Below are positions 22,746-33,451 of a stretch of DNA of 54,839 nt, one piece after another (within the stretch, counting starts at the first letter, position 1; each line of letters starts with the position of its first letter). The position numbers and the translations under genes are program-made. Under the pieces are notes generated by a model that did no database searches, had not been told where the DNA came from, and was given only the letters and a program-made list of their open reading frames with translations. Source of the DNA: Pseudomonas sp. HAR-UPW-AIA-41 (GTDB lineage: Bacteria; Pseudomonadota; Gammaproteobacteria; Pseudomonadales; Pseudomonadaceae); the NCBI RefSeq assembly GCF_002304225.1, contig NZ_NSLB01000013.1, positions 1 through 54,839 on the forward strand. Reading direction: 5' to 3'.

Positions 22746-23291
22746 ATGAGCTGGAAAAACACCGAAGAGCGCTATGGCAGCCTGTCCATAGGCCTGCACT
22801 GGCTGACCCTGATCCTGATCGTGCTGGTGTACTGCACCATGGAATTCCGCGGAATCTTTCCAAAAGGCACGCCGGAACGGGATCTGATGAAACAGGCCCA
22901 CTTCATCATCGGCCTGAGCATCTTCGCCCTCACCTTCCTGCGCATTGCTGCCCGTGCCATCGCCCCGGCACCGCGCATTGTGCCCGCCATCCCACAGTGG
23001 CAGGCCATCCCGGCCAAGCTGGTCCATCTGGCCCTTTATGCCCTGATGCTTGGCGCACCGCTGGCCGGCTGGCTGATCCTCAGCGGCGAAGCCAAGCCAA
23101 TTCCGCTGGGACTGCCGGCGCTGATCGAGAAAAATCACAGCCTGGCCGAAACCGTGGAGCACTACCATGTGCTGGCTGCAGAAATCGGCTACTGGCTGAT
23201 TGGCCTGCACGCGGCCGCCGCGATCTTCCACAAGCATGTGGTCAAAGACAACACGATGGAGCGCATGCTGCCGCAACGCGGTAACTCCTGA
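22746..23291 (+). CDS. Cytochrome b561 family protein
   Basis: A 181-residue di-haem membrane cytochrome of the bacterial CybB/b561 type. Four hydrophobic segments are visible. Candidate haem ligands are His in GLHWL near the N-terminus, His in KQAHF in the second helix, and His residues in the last helix (GLHAAAAIFHKHVV). Members pass electrons between quinol and periplasmic or superoxide acceptors. Transcribed away from tRNA-fMet and ended by a strong terminator. The partner is not evident here. Confidence 0.92.
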   Translation: MSWKNTEERYGSLSIGLHWLTLILIVLVYCTMEFRGIFPKGTPERDLMKQAHFIIGLSIFALTFLRIAARAIAPAPRIVPAIPQWQAIPAKLVHLALYALMLGAPLAGWLILSGEAKPIPLGLPALIEKNHSLAETVEHYHVLAAEIGYWLIGLHAAAAIFHKHVVKDNTMERMLPQRGNS

Positions 23292-23304
23292 GTCTGACAG
23301 ACAA

Positions 23305-23335
23305 GAAAAAGCCGGGGCATGCCCCGGCTTTTTTT
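23305..23335. terminator. Bidirectional intrinsic terminator
   Basis: GAAAAAGCCGGGGCA / TGCCCCGGCTTTTTTT forms a long GC-rich stem with A and T tracts on either side. It serves the cytochrome b561 gene and, from the other strand, pdxJ, whose stop lies 15 bp away. Confidence 0.9.
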
Positions 23336-23349
23336 GGCCCTCACAAAAG

Positions 23350-24096
23350 TCAGCGCGCCTGTGCGGCCGCCACAATCAGCGCCTTCATCTCGGCCACCGC
23401 CTGCTTGAACCCCACAAACAGGGCATGAGCGACAATCGCATGACCAATGTTCAGCTCGTTGATCCCGGCTATCGCCGCAACTACTTCGGCGTTGTGATAG
23501 TGCAGCCCGTGCCCCGCATTGACGATCAGGCCATGCGCCAGACCACACTCCACGCCCTCGCGGATACGCGCCAGCTCGCGGGCGGCCTCGGCAGGCGTCT
23601 GCGCGTCGGCATAGCGCCCGGTATGCAGCTCAATCGCCGGAGCACCAATCCGGACAGCGGCTTCGATCTGCCGCGGGTCGGCATCGATGAACAGTGAAAC
23701 TTCACACCCATGCTGCGCCAGACGCTGCACGGCATCACGAATGCGGCCTTCCTGCGCCAGCACATCCAGACCACCTTCAGTGGTCAGCTCCTGACGGGTT
23801 TCCGGAACGAAACAGGCATGCGCCGGGCGAATCTCTTCGGCAAAGGCCAGCATGAACTCGGTGACTCCCATCTCGAAGTTCATCCGCGTCTGCAGCACCT
23901 CGCTGAGTACCCGCACATCGCGATCCTGAATGTGACGGCGATCCTCACGCAGGTGCACGGTAATACCATCGGCACCGGCCTCTTCAGCATCCAGAGCGGC
24001 CTTCACCGGATCAGGGTAACGGGTCCCACGGGCCTGACGCAGGGTGGCCACATGGTCGATGTTGACCCCCAGCAGAATGCGGTTGGCAGCAGTCAC
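23350..24096 (-). CDS. pdxJ: Pyridoxine 5'-phosphate synthase
   Basis: A 248-residue TIM-barrel enzyme condensing 1-deoxyxylulose 5-phosphate with 3-amino-1-hydroxyacetone phosphate to make PNP. The family opening [16 protein letters not shown], the phosphate-binding [11 protein letters not shown] and the [14 protein letters not shown] segments are present. It is last in the minus-strand lepA-to-pdxJ run, 34 bp after recO, as in other gammaproteobacteria. Confidence 0.96.
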   Translation of the reverse strand: MTAANRILLGVNIDHVATLRQARGTRYPDPVKAALDAEEAGADGITVHLREDRRHIQDRDVRVLSEVLQTRMNFEMGVTEFMLAFAEEIRPAHACFVPETRQELTTEGGLDVLAQEGRIRDAVQRLAQHGCEVSLFIDADPRQIEAAVRIGAPAIELHTGRYADAQTPAEAARELARIREGVECGLAHGLIVNAGHGLHYHNAEVVAAIAGINELNIGHAIVAHALFVGFKQAVAEMKALIVAAAQAR

Positions 24097-24130
24097 AATA
24101 AACTCCAGCGATAGTGAAAAGGTTGTGTCA

Positions 24131-24811
24131 TCAGCTCTTGCGGAACAGTTCGCGACTGACCAGCGGACGGCCGCCCAAATGAGGGGCCAGAGCCTGACGC
24201 ATCAGGCGCTTGGCCGCAGCAAGAACACCGGGAGTCTGCCAGTCAGCCTCATTCATGGCCAGCAGATCCGCGCCGTGAAACAGCCCTGGCTGCAATTGCG
24301 CCACAGGTTCAAAGCCGCTCTCCGCCAGCCAGCGATAAAGCCCTTGAGGGTTGATTGGCTGACCGTGGCGGTCCTGATCCAGAGCAAAACCGTACCCCAG
24401 CTCATCCAGCAGACGCCACTCGAAAGCACGAAGTAACGGCTCCAGCGGCCGCCCCTCAGCAAGAAGCGGCAGCGTCGCGGCATAGTGATCGAACAACACA
24501 GGATGCGGCGATTCTGCCGGCAGCAGACGAATCAGCAACTCGTTGAGGTACAGACCCGAAAACAGCGCATCGCCGGTCAGCAGGTTTGGCACCCCAGCCG
24601 GCTCCAGGCGGGCAACCGCCTTCAGCTCGCCTCGCCCGCGCAACTCAAGCTCAAGCGGAATGAAAGGTCTGACCAGGCTGCCAGCTTTGCCGCGCGCGCC
24701 CCGCAGCACTGCACGACAGCGCCCATGTGGCGTCAAAAAATCAACCAGCGCGCTGCTTTCCTTATAGGCACGACTGTGCAGAACATAGGCAGCCTGCGCC
24801 TGGGCAAGCAT
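24131..24811 (-). CDS. recO: DNA repair protein RecO
   Basis: A 226-residue recombination mediator of the RecFOR pathway, which loads RecA on SSB-coated gaps. The N-terminal OB-fold shows the usual [20 protein letters not shown] and [12 protein letters not shown] segments. The C-terminal helical region lacks the four-cysteine zinc site of some RecO proteins, as is usual in gammaproteobacteria. It starts 19 bp after era. Confidence 0.93.
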   Translation of the reverse strand: MLAQAQAAYVLHSRAYKESSALVDFLTPHGRCRAVLRGARGKAGSLVRPFIPLELELRGRGELKAVARLEPAGVPNLLTGDALFSGLYLNELLIRLLPAESPHPVLFDHYAATLPLLAEGRPLEPLLRAFEWRLLDELGYGFALDQDRHGQPINPQGLYRWLAESGFEPVAQLQPGLFHGADLLAMNEADWQTPGVLAAAKRLMRQALAPHLGGRPLVSRELFRKS

Positions 24812-24830
24812 CGGCTAGCCCCCGACCGAC

Positions 24831-25733
24831 CTAGATGTCGGTGTAGCCCAGCGAGCGCAGGGCGCGCTCATCATCGGACCAGCCGCCCTTGACCTTGACC
24901 CAGAGGTTTAGCATGACCTTGGAGTCGAACATCACCTCCATGTCCTTGCGGGCCTCCTGGCCAATGCGCTTGATCCGCTCACCCTTCTCGCCAATGATGA
25001 TTTTCTTCTGGCCATCACGCTCAACCAGGATCAGCGCGTGAATATGCAACACACGCCCTTCCTGCTTGAACTCCTCGATCTCGACCGTGATCTGGTACGG
25101 CAATTCAGCACCGAGCTGGCGCATGATCTTCTCGCGCACCAGTTCGGCCGCGAGGAAACGGCTGGAGCGATCGGTAATCTGATCTTCCGGAAAGAAGTGC
25201 TCACCCTCGGGCAAATGGCTGGCCACCAGATTTTCCAGGGTATCCAGATTCTGCCCGTGCAGCGCGGAGATTGGCACAATCTCCGCCTTCGGCAATTGCT
25301 GCGCCAACCACTCCAGATGAGGCAGCAACTCGCTCTTGTCTTCCAGACGATCCGCCTTGTTCACCGCAATCAACAGCGGGCACTCGACATACTGGATACG
25401 CTCGAAGACCATCTGATCCTCGTCGGTCCAGCGGGTACGATCGACCACGAACACAACCACGTCGACATCCTTCAGGGCCGTCGACGCACTGCGGTTCATG
25501 TAGCGGTTGAGCGCCTTGTCATTGTTCTTGTGCATACCGGGCGTATCGACATAGATCACCTGCACACCGCCCTCGGTTTTGACCCCCAGCATGTTGTGCC
25601 GTGTCGTCTGCGGCTTACGCGAGGTAATCGCCAGCTTCTGCCCGAGGATATGATTGAGCAAGGTCGACTTGCCCACATTGGGCCGACCGACAATGGCCAC
25701 ATAGCCGCAGCGGCTGATTTCTTGCTCACTCAT
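24831..25733 (-). CDS. era: GTPase Era
   Basis: A 300-residue GTPase that binds the 3' end of 16S rRNA and helps 30S maturation. G1 is GRPNVGKST (residues 16-24), G3 lies in YVDTPGMH and G4 is NKADR. A C-terminal KH domain shows [14 protein letters not shown] used the ATG at 25733, which overlaps the end of rnc by 8 bp and gives the normal family start; the frame continues upstream inside rnc. Confidence 0.96.
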   Translation of the reverse strand: MSEQEISRCGYVAIVGRPNVGKSTLLNHILGQKLAITSRKPQTTRHNMLGVKTEGGVQVIYVDTPGMHKNNDKALNRYMNRSASTALKDVDVVVFVVDRTRWTDEDQMVFERIQYVECPLLIAVNKADRLEDKSELLPHLEWLAQQLPKAEIVPISALHGQNLDTLENLVASHLPEGEHFFPEDQITDRSSRFLAAELVREKIMRQLGAELPYQITVEIEEFKQEGRVLHIHALILVERDGQKKIIIGEKGERIKRIGQEARKDMEVMFDSKVMLNLWVKVKGGWSDDERALRSLGYTDI

Positions 25734-26415
25734 GACCATTCTCCACGCCCAGCGCCACCAGAGCGGCAGCAGCAGCGACCTGCTCGGCAATGCGCCGGCT
25801 GGCGCCCTGCCCCTGGGTCTTTTCATTCAATAGATCGACAGTGCACTGGACGAAGAACGTCCTGCAGTGCGGCTCACCCTGGATATCCACCACCTCGTAG
25901 CACGGCAGCTCGCTGGCACGTGACTGCAGGAACTCCTGCAGCCGGGTCTTGGGATCCTTGTTGGTATCCACCAGGGTCAGGCTGTCCAGTTCCTGGGTCA
26001 GCCAGGCCAGAACACGCTCACGCGCCATGTCCATGCCGGCATCCAGGTAGATAGCACCGATCAAGGCTTCCAGCGCATCGGCGAGGATCGATTCACGGCG
26101 AAAACCGCCGCTTTTCAATTCACCCGATCCCAGGCGCAGGTACTCACCCAGTTCGAAACCACGGGCCAGAATGGCCAGCGTCTCGCCTTTAACCAGACGA
26201 GCACGCAAACGTGACAGCTGCCCCTCACGAGCCTGCGGGAAGCGCTGATACAGCGCTTCCCCGGCCACGAAGTTGAGGATGGCATCACCTAGAAACTCCA
26301 GACGCTCGTTGTTGCGCCCGGCAAAACTGCGGTGGGTCAGGGCCAGGGTCAGCAGCGCCTGGTCCTGAAAGGTATAACCGAGCTGACGCTCAAGACGGCT
26401 TAAGGAATAACTCAC
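25726..26415 (-). CDS. rnc: Ribonuclease III
   Basis: A 229-residue double-strand-specific RNase that processes rRNA and regulatory RNAs. The catalytic signature NERLEFLGD (residues 36-44) and a second conserved acidic region ([14 protein letters not shown]) supply the metal ligands. A dsRNA-binding domain occupies about 155-225. The start overlaps the DUF4845 gene by 4 bp and the stop overlaps era by 8 bp. Confidence 0.97.
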   Translation of the reverse strand: MSYSLSRLERQLGYTFQDQALLTLALTHRSFAGRNNERLEFLGDAILNFVAGEALYQRFPQAREGQLSRLRARLVKGETLAILARGFELGEYLRLGSGELKSGGFRRESILADALEALIGAIYLDAGMDMARERVLAWLTQELDSLTLVDTNKDPKTRLQEFLQSRASELPCYEVVDIQGEPHCRTFFVQCTVDLLNEKTQGQGASRRIAEQVAAAAALVALGVENGHE

Positions 26416-26789
26416 GGCATGCGTACGCGGAATTCTTTGTCGAAACGCGCTACCAGATCTAGGTTACCAATCATGGGCTCGCGCTTTTCGTACTTGAGAT
26501 GGACTTTGAACTGGTTATTCTCGACTTCAATCTGCATCGCATCCTCCAGATTGAGATCACGGATGCCGTTAACCGTCATTCCCTTCTGCATATGCGCATA
26601 AAAGTCGGCAGGCGACGTGACATCCGACATTCTTTCTTTCTCGACCGCAGTGATCATTTTCACCAGCGCCATGTTATCCATGTAGTGCGGCAACATTTTG
26701 AACGCCGTACTCGCCACGAAGCCGACGATGGCCAGCACCATCAGCCAGCTGAGCATGGACAAGCCTTTCTGCGCCTTGATCAGAGCCAT
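26412..26789 (-). CDS. DUF4845 single-pass membrane protein
   Basis: A 125-residue protein with a pilin-like start. [19 protein letters not shown] puts a hydrophobic helix after a short charged leader, and the rest is a small soluble domain ending in [10 protein letters not shown]. The family (DUF4845) is always found between lepB and rnc in pseudomonads and relatives. Its substrate relation to LepB has not been shown and would be speculation. Stop overlaps rnc start. Confidence 0.87.
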   Translation of the reverse strand: MALIKAQKGLSMLSWLMVLAIVGFVASTAFKMLPHYMDNMALVKMITAVEKERMSDVTSPADFYAHMQKGMTVNGIRDLNLEDAMQIEVENNQFKVHLKYEKREPMIGNLDLVARFDKEFRVRMP

Positions 26790-26841
26790 CTTTCTCTCCT
26801 TACCGTTTTACCACTGTAATCCTGCGTGCCCACTGTGCAGC

Positions 26842-27696
26842 TTAGCGAATCAAACCGACCCGCGAGAAACCTGGCAAGTTGCGCATTTTCGGGTCCGCCC
26901 AGCTCATCCAGATGGCAAAAGCCTTACCGACGATATTGCGGTCCGGAACCATGCCCAGCAACTCAGGCGCGATCTTCGGATCATTCCAGTAGCGACTGTC
27001 ATTGGAGTTGTCGCGGTTGTCGCCCATCATGAAATAGTGACCGACGGGTACTGTCCACTCGCGATTAGGCTCGATGCGATAGCGGCGCATTTCCTTGCGG
27101 ATCAGATGCTCCACTTCACCCAGTTTTTCGCGATACAGCACTGCGCTACCCAGAGTTCCCGGCACTTCACCCAGCAACTGCTCGGCAACCGGCTGATCGT
27201 TGACCAGCAAACGCTTATCACTGGTATAGCGAACCTTGTCGCCAGGCAGTCCTACTACGCGCTTGATGTAATTAACGCTCGGATCGCTCGGGTAACGGAA
27301 GACCATCACGTCGCCACGCTGCGGATCACCCACCTCAATGATCTTGGTATCGATCACCGGCAGGCGAATACCATAAGCGAACTTGTTGACCAGAATGAAG
27401 TCGCCGACCTCCAGTGTGGGCTTCATCGAGCCCGACGGAATCTGAAACGGCTCGAAGAGAAACGAGCGCAGGACCAGCACGATGGCCAGCACCGGAAAGA
27501 ACGACTTGCCGTACTCGACCAGCAGCGGCTCCTTGCTCAGTTGCTCGATGACTACAGCATCAGGCTCTGTAACCTGTCCTTCATAAGCACTGATCGCCGC
27601 CCGCCGCCGAGGAGCCAGCAAGATGGCATCCAACAAGGCCAGCGCACCGCACACAGCAACCGCAATGACCAACAGCAGCGGAAAATTGATCGACAT
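26842..27696 (-). CDS. lepB: Signal peptidase I
   Basis: A 284-residue membrane serine peptidase that removes signal peptides at the periplasmic face. Two N-terminal hydrophobic helices (about 4-28 and 63-80) precede the catalytic Ser90 (IPSGSMKPTL) and the general base Lys145 (YIKRVVGLPGD), matching the E. coli enzyme's numbering. The C-terminal box GDNRDNSNDSRYW is intact. It starts 5 bp after lepA. Confidence 0.97.
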   Translation of the reverse strand: MSINFPLLLVIAVAVCGALALLDAILLAPRRRAAISAYEGQVTEPDAVVIEQLSKEPLLVEYGKSFFPVLAIVLVLRSFLFEPFQIPSGSMKPTLEVGDFILVNKFAYGIRLPVIDTKIIEVGDPQRGDVMVFRYPSDPSVNYIKRVVGLPGDKVRYTSDKRLLVNDQPVAEQLLGEVPGTLGSAVLYREKLGEVEHLIRKEMRRYRIEPNREWTVPVGHYFMMGDNRDNSNDSRYWNDPKIAPELLGMVPDRNIVGKAFAIWMSWADPKMRNLPGFSRVGLIR

Positions 27697-27701
27697 AACG
27701 A

Positions 27702-29501
27702 TTAGGTATCCACCTTGAGTACTGCAAGGAAGGCTTCTTGCGGGATTTCCACGCTGCCGACCTGCTTCATCCTTTTCTTACCGGCCTTCTGCTTCTCCAG
27801 CAGCTTCTTCTTGCGACTGACGTCGCCGCCGTAGCACTTGGCCAATACGTTCTTGCGCAGCGCCTTGACGGTGGTACGGGCAATGATCTGGCCGCCAATG
27901 GCTGCCTGAATTGCTACGTCGAACATCTGCCGCGGAATCAGCTCCTTCATCTTCTCGGTCAGCGCACGACCTTTCTGGTGCGCGCGATCACGGTGCACGA
28001 TCAGCGCCAGGGCGTCGACCTTCTCACCGTTGATCATCACATCCAAGCGCACCAGATTGGCCGACTGGAAGCGGTCGAAGCTGTAATCCAGCGAGGCATA
28101 ACCACGACTGACAGACTTCAGCCGGTCGAAGAAGTCCATCACCACTTCGTTCATCGGCAGGTCATAGGATATCTGCACCTGACTGCTGAGGAACTGCATA
28201 TCGCGCTGCACGCCACGCTTCTCGATACACAGGGTAATGACGTTACCCAGATGCTCCTGCGGCACCAGGATATTGGCCCGCACGATCGGCTCACGCATGT
28301 CGAGGATGCCGGCCGGATCAGGCAGCTTTGACGGGTTGTCGACATAGAGAACTTCGCCGTTCTTCATCTCGACTTCAAATACCACGGTCGGCGCGGTGGT
28401 GATCAGATCAAGGTCGTACTCGCGCTCCAGGCGCTCCTGAATGATCTCCATGTGCAGCATGCCGAGGAAGCCGATACGGAAGCCGAAGCCCAGGGCATCG
28501 GAACTTTCCGGCTCATACTGCAGGGCAGCATCGTTCAGAGTCAGCTTCTGCAGGGCCTCACGGAAGTCCTCGAAGTCATCGGAGCTGACCGGGAACAGGC
28601 CGGCGTAGACCTGCGGCTTGACCCGCTTGAACCCCTCCAGCATCTCGACATCCGGCGTCGAAGACAGGGTCAGGGTATCGCCCACCGGCGCACCATGAAT
28701 GTCCTTGATGCCGGCGATGATAAAGCCGACTTCGCCGGCCTTGAGATCCGCAGTTTCCGTGTGTTTCGGCGTAAACACACCCACGCTGTCGACCTGGTGA
28801 ATCTTGCCGGTGGACTTGACCAGCACCTTGTCGCCTTTCTTGATGCGGCCATGGCGCACGCGCACCAGGGAGACCACGCCCAGGTAGTTGTCAAACCAGG
28901 AATCGATGATCAGCGCCTGCAGCGGTGCCTCGATATCACCTTCCGGCGGAGGGATCACTTGGACCAGGCGTTCCAGTACATCGATCACGCCCATGCCGCT
29001 CTTGGCACTGCAGGGCACGGCATCAGTGGCATCGATGCCGATGATGTGTTCGATCTCGTCCTTGACGCGATCCGGCTCGGCCTGCGGCAAGTCCATCTTG
29101 TTCAATACCGGCATGACCTCAAGGCCCTGCTCGATAGCGGTGTAGCAGTTGGCCACCGACTGCGCTTCCACACCCTGACCGGCGTCGACCACCAGAATCG
29201 CGCCCTCACAGGCCGCCAGCGAACGGCTGACTTCGTAGGTGAAGTCCACGTGACCGGGGGTATCAATGAAGTTCAGCTGGTAGGTCTTACCGTCCTGCGA
29301 CGGGTAGTGCAGGGTCACACTGTGGGCCTTGATGGTAATCCCGCGCTCGCGCTCCAGATCCATGGAGTCCAGCACCTGAGCCTCCATCTCGCGATCAGAC
29401 AGGCCGCCACAAATCTGGATAAAACGGTCTGCCAGGGTCGACTTGCCATGGTCGATGTGGGCAATGATGGAGAAATTGCGGATATGACTCAGGTCACTCA
29501 C
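27702..29501 (-). CDS. lepA: Elongation factor 4 (LepA)
   Basis: A 599-residue translational GTPase, the normal length. G1 is [10 protein letters not shown]3 DTPGHVDF and G4 NKMDLP. Domains II, III and V follow, and the LepA-specific C-terminal domain ends in the region around [15 protein letters not shown]. It acts on ribosome back-translocation or initiation. It heads the run lepA-lepB-DUF4845-rnc-era-recO-pdxJ, whose members overlap or sit close together. Confidence 0.97.
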   Translation of the reverse strand: MSDLSHIRNFSIIAHIDHGKSTLADRFIQICGGLSDREMEAQVLDSMDLERERGITIKAHSVTLHYPSQDGKTYQLNFIDTPGHVDFTYEVSRSLAACEGAILVVDAGQGVEAQSVANCYTAIEQGLEVMPVLNKMDLPQAEPDRVKDEIEHIIGIDATDAVPCSAKSGMGVIDVLERLVQVIPPPEGDIEAPLQALIIDSWFDNYLGVVSLVRVRHGRIKKGDKVLVKSTGKIHQVDSVGVFTPKHTETADLKAGEVGFIIAGIKDIHGAPVGDTLTLSSTPDVEMLEGFKRVKPQVYAGLFPVSSDDFEDFREALQKLTLNDAALQYEPESSDALGFGFRIGFLGMLHMEIIQERLEREYDLDLITTAPTVVFEVEMKNGEVLYVDNPSKLPDPAGILDMREPIVRANILVPQEHLGNVITLCIEKRGVQRDMQFLSSQVQISYDLPMNEVVMDFFDRLKSVSRGYASLDYSFDRFQSANLVRLDVMINGEKVDALALIVHRDRAHQKGRALTEKMKELIPRQMFDVAIQAAIGGQIIARTTVKALRKNVLAKCYGGDVSRKKKLLEKQKAGKKRMKQVGSVEIPQEAFLAVLKVDT

Positions 29502-29727
29502 GGATCAACACTCTAGAACGGCCAAGGCGGACAGTCCGCCAAAATAGCCGCGAAGTTTACCCGAAGGCCGCCCCGGGCGTCACGCACGCCGTCGGCCAGG
29601 ACATGCCTGGATACACAGGCACAGACATGCATCGACAGCGCAGACGGCGTAAGCTTGGCCATCTCTTTTATCGCCCACCAGCGCACTGGCACGGGCCTTC
29701 CAGACTTTCGCTTTCGAGGAACCGAGC

Positions 29728-30555
29728 ATGAGCAACCGCCAAGCCGAAATCGCCGCCGCACTGGACGTCGTACCGCCCTTTGCTGACCAGACTGCCCTGA
29801 TCCGGGAAGTCGAACAACGCAAGGCATTCATCAAAAACTGCCTGCGTAACGCTGGCCTGAAAGTTCTGGTCCTTGGCATCAGCGGCGGCGTCGACTCCTC
29901 GACAGCCGGGCGCCTGGCCCAGCTCTCCGTTGAGGAGCTACGCCAGGAAACAGGCGATGACAGTTACCGCTTCATCGCCGTGCGCCTGCCACACAACGTG
30001 CAGCATGACGAAGCCGACGCCCAGACCGCCATGCAATTCATCCGCGCCGACATCGAGGACTGCGTCAACATCGCCTCCAGCGTGCACGGTCTGGTCGAGC
30101 AGATCGACCATCTAGAGCCGCTCAGCGTCTCGCGCCGCGACTTCGTCATCGGCAACATCAAGGCCCGCATCCGCATGGTGGCGCAATTTGCCATCGCCAA
30201 CGCCCACAATGGCCTGGTTATCGGCACTGACCACGCCGCCGAGGCAGTCATGGGTTTCTTCACCAAGTTCGGCGACGGCGCCTGCGACCTTGCCCCGCTC
30301 TCCGGCCTGGTCAAAGGCCAGGTACGCGCCATCGCCCAATACTTGGGCGCCCCCGAACAACTGGTCTTCAAGGTACCTACCGCGGATCTGGAAGAGCTAC
30401 GCCCTGGCAAACCGGACGAAGAGGCCCACGGTGTCAGCTACACCGAAATCGATGCATTCCTTCATGGCCAGCCTGTCAGTGAGCATGCTTACAGCACCAT
30501 CGTGCGCACCTATGACAACAGCCAGCACAAGCGCCAGCTGCCGCTGGTGCCCTAA
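29728..30555 (+). CDS. nadE: Ammonia-dependent NAD+ synthetase
   Basis: A 275-residue enzyme converting nicotinate adenine dinucleotide, ATP and ammonia to NAD+. The PP-loop [15 protein letters not shown] (residues about 51-65) binds ATP, and [19 protein letters not shown] is the family's second signature. There is no glutaminase domain, so it uses free ammonia. It has its own GAGGA ribosome-binding site and lies in a divergent arrangement with lepA. It is transcribed against mucD, a position different from that in P. aeruginosa. Confidence 0.96.
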   Translation: MSNRQAEIAAALDVVPPFADQTALIREVEQRKAFIKNCLRNAGLKVLVLGISGGVDSSTAGRLAQLSVEELRQETGDDSYRFIAVRLPHNVQHDEADAQTAMQFIRADIEDCVNIASSVHGLVEQIDHLEPLSVSRRDFVIGNIKARIRMVAQFAIANAHNGLVIGTDHAAEAVMGFFTKFGDGACDLAPLSGLVKGQVRAIAQYLGAPEQLVFKVPTADLEELRPGKPDEEAHGVSYTEIDAFLHGQPVSEHAYSTIVRTYDNSQHKRQLPLVP

Positions 30556-30570
30556 TAAAACTGCGCACAA

Positions 30571-30600
30571 CAAAAAGGCGGCCTGAGCCGCCTTTTTGTT
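30571..30600. terminator. Bidirectional intrinsic terminator
   Basis: CAAAAAGGCGGC / GCCGCCTTTTTG forms a stem around TGA with tracts on both sides, between the converging nadE and mucD. Confidence 0.88.
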
Positions 30601-30609
30601 GCCTGCCGA

Positions 30610-32031
30610 TTACTCAGCCAGTTTGAAGGTAATGAAGCTGGCGCGCCCCTGGCGCAGCACACGCATCGACACCGAACGCTTGGCCGGCAGCGCCTTAGCC
30701 ACTTCGGCGAACTGCTTGGCCGACAGCACCGGCTGATTGTTCAGATGAGTGATCACGTCGCCCGGACGCAAGCCGATCAGAGCACCCGGCCCCTGCTGCA
30801 CATCCTTAATCAGTACGCCACCGGCGATGTCAGCCGCCTGCTTCTGCTCTGCTGTCAGATCGACCACAGAAATACCCAGACGATTGCTGCTGCGCTCCGC
30901 GCCAGACGCCTCATCGGCAAGCAACTGATTGCCCTCATCAGGCAGACTGCCAACCTCCAGACTCAGCGTTTTGCGCTCACCATCGCGCATCAGTTCAAGC
31001 ACAACCTTGCTGCCAGGCTTGAGCACACCCACCAGATGCGGAAGATCGCCAGAAACCACAACCGGCTGACCATTGGCCGAAAGAATCACATCGCCCACGC
31101 GCAAGCCGCCCTTCTGCGCCGGCCCCTTGTCCACCACCTGAGCCACCAGCGCACCCGCCGGCTTTTCCAGGCCGAAGGACTCGGCGAGGTCCTTGTTCAC
31201 TTCCTGAATCACCACGCCGAGCCAGCCGCGACTGACCTTGCCACTGGCCTTCAGCTGATCAGCCACCGACAGCGCTACATCGATCGGAATGGCGAACGAC
31301 ACGCCCATAAAGCCACCGGAGCGGGTGTAAATCTGCGAGTTGATGCCGACCACCTCACCATCGAGGTTGAACAGCGGGCCACCCGAGTTACCCGGATTGA
31401 TCGCCACATCGGTCTGGATGAACGGTACATAGTTCTCGTTCGGCAGGCTGCGGCCCTTGGCCGAAACGATGCCGGCCGTCACCGAATGATCGAAACCGAA
31501 CGGCGAGCCAATGGCCAGCACCCACTCGCCCACTTTCAGCTCGTCGGACTTACCCAGTTTCAGAGTCGGCAGGTTCTTGCCCTCAACCTTGAGCAGCGCC
31601 ACGTCGGTACGCGGGTCGGTACCGACCAGCTTGGCCTGCAGCTCGCTGCGATCGGACAAGCGCACCATGATCTCATCGGCATCGGCGACCACATGATTAT
31701 TGGTCAGCACATAGCCATCGGCGGAGATGATGAAACCCGAACCCAGCGATTGCGCCTCGCGCTGACGACCGCCCGGCCCCTTGGGCATTTGCGGCATGCT
31801 GCGTTCGAAGAACTCGCGAAACATGGGAGGCAGACCTTCGAGGTCGGGCATCTGACCATTGATGACCACACCCGGCTGAGCCACCTTCTGCCGCGTGCTG
31901 ATATTCACCACCGCAGGCGATGCCTGCTCGACCAGATCGGTGAAATCCGGCAACTCAGCGCGGGCAACCAGCACCTGCGACAACATCAGCAACGCCGCCA
32001 AGGCGGCTGAACATGACTTGAAACTTGGCAT
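30610..32031 (-). CDS. mucD: Periplasmic serine protease MucD (DegP/HtrA family)
   Basis: A 473-residue HtrA protease. A signal peptide (core ALAALLMLSQVLV, likely cut after ARA) is followed by the trypsin-like domain with catalytic His113 (LTNNHVVADAD), Asp143 (DPRTDVALLKV) and Ser216 (NPGNSGGPL), and two PDZ domains (about 262-350 and 385-470). In P. aeruginosa MucD degrades misfolded envelope proteins and dampens AlgU activity. It is the last gene of the algU operon, 30 bp after mucC. Confidence 0.96.
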   Translation of the reverse strand: MPSFKSCSAALAALLMLSQVLVARAELPDFTDLVEQASPAVVNISTRQKVAQPGVVINGQMPDLEGLPPMFREFFERSMPQMPKGPGGRQREAQSLGSGFIISADGYVLTNNHVVADADEIMVRLSDRSELQAKLVGTDPRTDVALLKVEGKNLPTLKLGKSDELKVGEWVLAIGSPFGFDHSVTAGIVSAKGRSLPNENYVPFIQTDVAINPGNSGGPLFNLDGEVVGINSQIYTRSGGFMGVSFAIPIDVALSVADQLKASGKVSRGWLGVVIQEVNKDLAESFGLEKPAGALVAQVVDKGPAQKGGLRVGDVILSANGQPVVVSGDLPHLVGVLKPGSKVVLELMRDGERKTLSLEVGSLPDEGNQLLADEASGAERSSNRLGISVVDLTAEQKQAADIAGGVLIKDVQQGPGALIGLRPGDVITHLNNQPVLSAKQFAEVAKALPAKRSVSMRVLRQGRASFITFKLAE

Positions 32032-32061
32032 CAGTACTTCCTCGGATAAACCACAGCGGAA

Positions 32062-32517
32062 TTACACAAGCGGGGCAGCACCGGGCAGATACGCCCGCAA
32101 TACCACCGGATGCGCCCGGCGATCATGTGCCAGACGCGAATTCAGCGCGCGCAACAACAACCATCCAGCCAGCAGCCCCATCCCACCGGCGACGATCACC
32201 CAGGGCTCGGCAAACCCCAGCCATTGCATCAACCCCGCGCAAACGAAGAACAGCAGCAGCGGCAACAGGTAAACCAGCAGCGCCGAACGCAGCAGCCAGT
32301 CTTCGGCGACACCAATCACCACCTCATCACCCACCTGCAACTGCAGGTCACACAATGCGCGCACATGTCCGCGCGAGGCACGCACACCAATCTTGTCCAT
32401 CAAACCCTGACCACAACCGGCATTGGCCGAACAGCCTCCGCAGGTCGACTGGCGCCGGGTCTCCACCCAGACAGCCCCTGCCTCAAGCGCCACTACACGG
32501 GCCTGTTCCTCGATCAT
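32062..32517 (-). CDS. mucC: MucC, RseC family envelope-stress protein
   Basis: A 151-residue inner-membrane protein of the SoxR-reducing RseC family. The N-terminal cytoplasmic part holds the cysteine cluster CGGCSANAGCGQG, a possible redox or metal site. Two hydrophobic helices follow (about 75-95 and 103-120). In alginate producers mucC has a minor modulating effect on AlgU. Its ATG overlaps the stop of mucB (4 bp). Confidence 0.92.
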   Translation of the reverse strand: MIEEQARVVALEAGAVWVETRRQSTCGGCSANAGCGQGLMDKIGVRASRGHVRALCDLQLQVGDEVVIGVAEDWLLRSALLVYLLPLLLFFVCAGLMQWLGFAEPWVIVAGGMGLLAGWLLLRALNSRLAHDRRAHPVVLRAYLPGAAPLV

Positions 32518-33443
32518 GGCTGGCCTCCTGGTGCGCGCATCGACAGGGCCACCCGCTCCACCGTGGCGGGCGGCACTTCTCCCAGCACGGTGACCATAAA
32601 CTCGCCCTGCGGCGTACTGTGCTGACGCGAGTTGATCGCCGTCGGCCCGGCCTGGCTATGGGCATCCCCGGCCTGGGCCTCGCGCAATGGCTCGATGAAC
32701 ACCGAAATAGAGGCAAGGCCATCGCCATACACCTGCGTCAACAGATCCTGACCACCCAGCGGATTGGGACGCCGCCAGGTTGCCAGAGCAACGAAGCCCG
32801 GCGGCAGCCAATCGGCGCGCCACACCTCGGCATCACGGGCAACTGCCAGAGGCTCGATTTCGCGACAATCCCCGGTGGCTCGCAATTGCTCATCTCCCGG
32901 AGCCTGCAGCTGCAGTTCGGTAAACTGCAGCCGTTCGAGCAACTGCCCCTGCGCCGCCAGCAATAACGAGCGCAACGGCAACCCGGTCTCACGGTCGAGT
33001 GACAACTGCATGGCATAACGATGAGGATCGCGTGGCAACAAGGCCAACTCCTCGACCTCTCGACCGGCAATACGGTTACTGCCAAGCAGACGCGGTTGGT
33101 AATGCGCGGTCAGCGCCTGGGTATTCAAATGGGTCAAGACCTGCTGGCGTGGAGGCAGCTGCAACTCATCCGCCGAGCCCGTCATGCAAAGCAGTCGCCC
33201 GTTCCGGCTCAGGCTTTCGCGCGGCATCCCGTCAAGCTGAAGCAGCCGCTCAGTCTGCTGCCCGTCGATCACACGCCGCCACAACTGGTGAGCGACAAAG
33301 CTGCCCTGACGCTCGTAGACAAAAGTTCCCTGGTAGCTCTGCGAGGCCTGCGCCTCGATCATCCGCGCCAGCCAGTCCCCGGTTTCATCGGCCCAGAGCA
33401 GCGGCGCGCTCAGCAGACCGAACAATCCCAGCCAGGTACGCAT
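32514..33443 (-). CDS. mucB: MucB (RseB), periplasmic regulator of AlgU
   Basis: A 309-residue periplasmic protein; the ATG at 33443 gives the signal peptide MRTWLGLFGLLSAPLLWA. It carries the RseB/MucB lipoprotein-localisation-like domain, opening with DWLARMIEAQASQSYQGTFVYE, and a smaller C-terminal domain. In P. aeruginosa MucB binds the periplasmic part of MucA and shields it from AlgW, releasing it when lipopolysaccharide or lipoprotein signals bind. It begins 9 bp after mucA. Confidence 0.95.
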   Translation of the reverse strand: MRTWLGLFGLLSAPLLWADETGDWLARMIEAQASQSYQGTFVYERQGSFVAHQLWRRVIDGQQTERLLQLDGMPRESLSRNGRLLCMTGSADELQLPPRQQVLTHLNTQALTAHYQPRLLGSNRIAGREVEELALLPRDPHRYAMQLSLDRETGLPLRSLLLAAQGQLLERLQFTELQLQAPGDEQLRATGDCREIEPLAVARDAEVWRADWLPPGFVALATWRRPNPLGGQDLLTQVYGDGLASISVFIEPLREAQAGDAHSQAGPTAINSRQHSTPQGEFMVTVLGEVPPATVERVALSMRAPGGQP

Positions 33444-33451
33444 GATGCTTC

